From: RUG721 sp040307385
GTDB taxonomy: Bacteria; Actinomycetota; Coriobacteriia; Coriobacteriales; Atopobiaceae
Direction of reading: 5' to 3'
DNA length: 7,229 nucleotides
Assembly (NCBI GenBank): GCA_040307385.1
Contig: JAWRJQ010000098.1
Coordinates: 1-7,229, forward strand
Shown: in pieces, positions 5,300 to 7,229 of the stretch
Layout: every line of letters begins with the position of its first letter
Position numbering within the stretch: position 1 is the first letter of the stretch
The notes under the pieces: model-generated
Database searches by the model: none
What the model saw: only the letters and a program-made list of their open reading frames with translations
What the model was told of the DNA's origin: nothing
Position numbers and translations under genes: made by a program

Positions 5300-5872
5300 A
5301 TGGATGACAGCAGAGATGTTGAGCTGACGGACGAGACTCCCCGTGCGTTCCAAGAAGCCTCCGAAGATGCTCCCATGATGGAGCTGGAACTCGCGTTGGC
5401 CGATGCCGCCGCCAGCGACCCGTCGAATCCCGAGGAAACCTCGAGCGACGACGCACTCACCTTTTCCAACGGGGTTATCGAGAAGATCGTCGCCATCGCC
5501 GTGCGCGACGTACCCGGGGTGCTCGGCATGAAGGGCAGCTGGTTCAACCGCTTCCAGAGCACGTTCGGCGTCGACGACACCACCAAGGGCGTCACCGTGG
5601 AGGTTACGCCCGAGAACGCCGTCAAGGTGAACATCTCCATCCTCATGGCGTACGGCGCATATGCACCGCAGGTGTTCGAGGATACCAAGCGCGCCGTGGT
5701 GGAGAGCGTCCTCGCCATGACCGGCCTCGAGGTCGCAGGCGTCAACCTACGCATCGAGGACGTGCTCACGCCCGAGGAGTTCGAGCGCAACCGTGCACGC
5801 CGCGAGGCGGAGGCGCGTGCCCGTTATGAAGGCGAGGAAAGGCCCGAGGAGGCATCTCAAGAGGAGGAATAA
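5300..5872 (+). CDS. asp23: Asp23/Gls24-family envelope stress protein
   Basis: A 190-residue cytoplasmic protein with a central Asp23 (DUF322) domain at about 52-156: the hallmark start LTFSNGVIEKIVAIAVRDVPGV (53-74), a variable loop, then VTVEV, VKVNISI and EVAGVNLRIEDV strands with the intervening helix TKRAVVESVLAM. Asp23 proteins accumulate at the membrane under alkaline and cell-wall stress and are thought to support envelope homeostasis, held there by AmaP. Here the domain is flanked by an acidic N-terminal extension (1-50) and a highly charged Arg/Glu C-terminal tail (157-190) that may be helical. The ATG start has GGAAGGA 9 nt upstream; a longer frame to 5195 overlaps the previous gene and is not supported. 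The stop TAA overlaps the ATG of the following sugar kinase (TAATG), so both are likely translated from one message. Confidence 0.88.
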   Translation: MDDSRDVELTDETPRAFQEASEDAPMMELELALADAAASDPSNPEETSSDDALTFSNGVIEKIVAIAVRDVPGVLGMKGSWFNRFQSTFGVDDTTKGVTVEVTPENAVKVNISILMAYGAYAPQVFEDTKRAVVESVLAMTGLEVAGVNLRIEDVLTPEEFERNRARREAEARARYEGEERPEEASQEEE

Positions 5873-6813
5873 TGTCAAAGGTCATCGTGTTCGGTTCGCT
5901 CAACGCCGATCTTTCCATTGAATGCGAGCGCATGCCGCGTTCAAGCGAGACCGTCCACGGCACGGGATTCTTCATCAATTCAGGCGGCAAGGGCGGTAAC
6001 CAGGCGGTGGCCGCCGCGCGCATGGGAGCCTCGACCTATATGCTCGGGTGCGTGGGGCCCGACGCCTTCGGCCGCGACCTCGTCTCATCGCTCGTGCGTT
6101 ACGGCGTCTCGTGCGAGAACGTGAGCGTCTCGCGCCACTTCCCCACGGGAACTGCCCTCATCATCCGCACCGAAAGCGATAAGCGCATCATCGTCGATAC
6201 GGGTGCCAACCAGCGCATGAACTTCGATACCGTGCGCACCGCCCTGCGCGGCCTCGCCGAGCGCGGCGATGTGTTTCTCACCCAGCTCGAATGCGACTTC
6301 GAGGCCACCGTCAAATCCGTCGTGTTCGCGCATGAGATGGGCCTCAAGACGGTTATGAACGCATCGCCCGCGCTCGAGCTGCCCGACGAGGTCTACGCCG
6401 CGCTCGACATCCTGTGCATCAACGAGGCGGAATGCGAGGAGCTCTGCGGCATCAACCCGAGCGACGCCACGAGCATGCGCCGTGCGCTGGCATTCTTTGC
6501 GGAGCGCGGCGTGGGCCAGACCGTCATCACGCTCGGATCCAAGGGTTCCGCGTCGCTTGTGGGCGATAAGGTCTATGCGGCGCCGTCCTTCAATGTGGAG
6601 ACCATCGATCCTACGGGTGCGGGCGACGCCTACCTCGGCGCGCTCGTGACCGAGCTCGCGGCCGGCCGCCCCTTCGAGGAGTCCATGATCGCGGCGTCCG
6701 CCGCAGGTGCGCTCTGCACCACCAAGATCGGCGCGCAGAAGTCGATGCCCGGCTACCATCAGGTCATCGAGTTTTTGGCCGAGAACGGCTATACGATCGA
6801 CTGGAATGAGTGA
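5872..6813 (+). CDS. rbsK: Ribokinase-type PfkB-family sugar kinase
   Basis: A 313-residue cytoplasmic kinase of the PfkB family, best matching ribokinase (ATP plus D-ribose to ribose 5-phosphate). Visible signatures are GSLNADL at 8-14, the sugar-binding GGKGGNQA at 38-45, the NEAE segment at 184-187, TLGSKG at 220-225 and the C-terminal PfkB signature DPTGAGDAYLGAL at 246-258, whose Asp252 is the expected catalytic base and whose GAGD forms the anion hole. Length is normal for ribokinase (about 310). The GGKGGNQA and GSLNAD motifs favour ribose over fructose or adenosine, but related sugars remain possible. The ATG overlaps the asp23 stop by one base, with GAGGAGG 4 nt upstream inside asp23. 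No ribose transporter or regulator is present nearby, which is unusual for rbsK. An 89-nt gap precedes the next PfkB gene. Confidence 0.88.
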   Translation: MSKVIVFGSLNADLSIECERMPRSSETVHGTGFFINSGGKGGNQAVAAARMGASTYMLGCVGPDAFGRDLVSSLVRYGVSCENVSVSRHFPTGTALIIRTESDKRIIVDTGANQRMNFDTVRTALRGLAERGDVFLTQLECDFEATVKSVVFAHEMGLKTVMNASPALELPDEVYAALDILCINEAECEELCGINPSDATSMRRALAFFAERGVGQTVITLGSKGSASLVGDKVYAAPSFNVETIDPTGAGDAYLGALVTELAAGRPFEESMIAASAAGALCTTKIGAQKSMPGYHQVIEFLAENGYTIDWNE

Positions 6814-6819
6814 CGGAGA

Positions 6820-6855
6820 GGCTGCATGCGCCTTATCGGCGCCGCTCATGCAGCC
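6820..6855. repeat. Two-stage hairpin between rbsK and fruK
   Basis: GGCTGCATG (6820-6828) is the exact complement of CATGCAGCC (6847-6855), a 9-bp stem, and inside it CGCC (6829-6832) can pair with GGCG (6838-6841) around TTATC. The sequence that follows on the plus strand is AAAACG, so there is no T-run and this is not a standard terminator. It could be a processing or attenuation element, or an operator in front of fruK. Confidence 0.5.
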
Positions 6856-6901
6856 AAAACGATCTCGTTGACAAGAACCGCACGTTTGCTGGAGGTGCCG
6901 C

Positions 6902-7229
6902 ATGATCCATACCGTCACATTCAATCCCGCCCTCGATTACATCGTCCGTCTCGACCAGCTGACGCTGGGCGAGATCAACCGCGTGAACTACGAGCGGATC
7001 CTGCCCGGCGGCAAGGGCGTCAACGTTTCCATCGTGCTCGGCAACCTCGGCCACGAGAGCCGCGCCCTGGGTTTCTACGCTGGATTCACCGGCATCGCCC
7101 TCGAGAACATGCTCGCGCAGTTCGGCGTCACCTGCGACTTCGTTAAGGTGGAGAAGGGCATGACCCGCATCAACGTGAAGGCGAAGGCCAAGGAGGAGAC
7201 CGAGATCAACGGCATCGGCCCCGACATCC
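6902..7229 (+). CDS. fruK: 1-phosphofructokinase, N-terminal part (runs off the window)
   Basis: The first 109 residues of a PfkB-family kinase, expected full length about 300-310. The translation begins MIHTVTFNPALDYIV and carries PGGKGVNVS at 35-43, GFTG at 61-64, and TRINVKAK followed by ETEINGIGP at 88-107. These are the hallmarks of FruK, which turns fructose 1-phosphate into fructose 1,6-bisphosphate after PTS uptake; the tagatose-6-phosphate kinase LacC is the nearest alternative but the TRINVK...ETEINGxGP pattern favours FruK, especially the Bacillus type. The ATG start has GGAGG 6 nt upstream. The catalytic GAGD region lies beyond the window, so activity cannot be judged. FruK genes normally sit beside a DeoR-type regulator and a fructose PTS gene; the upstream neighbour here is a ribokinase gene instead, and downstream is not visible. 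Confidence 0.9.
   Translation, partial: MIHTVTFNPALDYIVRLDQLTLGEINRVNYERILPGGKGVNVSIVLGNLGHESRALGFYAGFTGIALENMLAQFGVTCDFVKVEKGMTRINVKAKAKEETEINGIGPDI

Noticed and set aside
4786..5790. Minus-strand open frame of 334 codons spanning amaP, DUF2273 and asp23
   Set aside because: Crosses three well-supported genes on the other strand; Ser/Arg-rich low-complexity product, no ribosome binding site logic.
6820..6860. Terminator for the asp23-rbsK transcript
   Set aside because: The stem is strong but followed by AAAACG rather than T residues on the plus strand.
6868..6873. Perfect TTGACA, a possible -35 for fruK
   Set aside because: At a 17-nt spacer the -10 would fall on the GGAGGT ribosome binding site, so no start could yield the full fruK message.

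Overview
The window looks like chromosome from a high-GC Gram-positive bacterium, most likely a Coriobacteriia member (Collinsella or a relative). This is inferred from three things: G/C-rich third codon positions, strong GGAGG-type ribosome binding sites, and a Firmicute-like gene set (Lic cassette, AmaP/Asp23 module, FruK of the Bacillus type) written in high-GC codons. No sequence search was possible, so the genus is a guess.

Left third (39-2818, minus strand): a three-gene operon in the order nucleotidyltransferase (licC-like), choline-kinase-type phosphotransferase (licA-like) and EamA/DMT-family permease (licB-like). By analogy with phosphocholine decoration of surface glycans, the permease would import choline or a related amino alcohol, the kinase would phosphorylate it, and the nucleotidyltransferase would activate it as a CDP derivative. 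The final transferase (LicD) is not in the window. The genes are 41 and 12 nt apart, and the licB ribosome binding site overlaps the licA stop codon.

Centre (2819-3186): a 368-bp divergent intergenic region. It holds a good minus-strand promoter for the lic operon overlapped by a palindrome, a roughly 150-nt lic leader, a tandem 9-bp direct repeat, and a plausible plus-strand promoter for yebC. The yebC gene (3187-3984) is monocistronic by appearance and ends at an intrinsic terminator with a UUCG loop.

Right half (4178-7229, plus strand): a 142-bp region rich in small inverted repeats leads into amaP, a DUF2273 membrane protein and an Asp23-family gene, the same order as the alkaline-shock locus of staphylococci. 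The Asp23 stop overlaps the start of a ribokinase-type sugar kinase (TAATG). After an 89-bp gap with a hairpin, a second PfkB-family kinase, 1-phosphofructokinase (fruK), begins and runs off the window end. The envelope-stress module and the sugar kinase therefore appear to be cotranscribed.

No RNA gene, CRISPR array, insertion sequence or clearly foreign island was seen. The most interesting points are the kinase-like remnant at the C terminus of the LicC-like protein, the operator-like palindrome on the lic promoter, the iterated hairpins before amaP, and the coupling of asp23 to a ribokinase gene.
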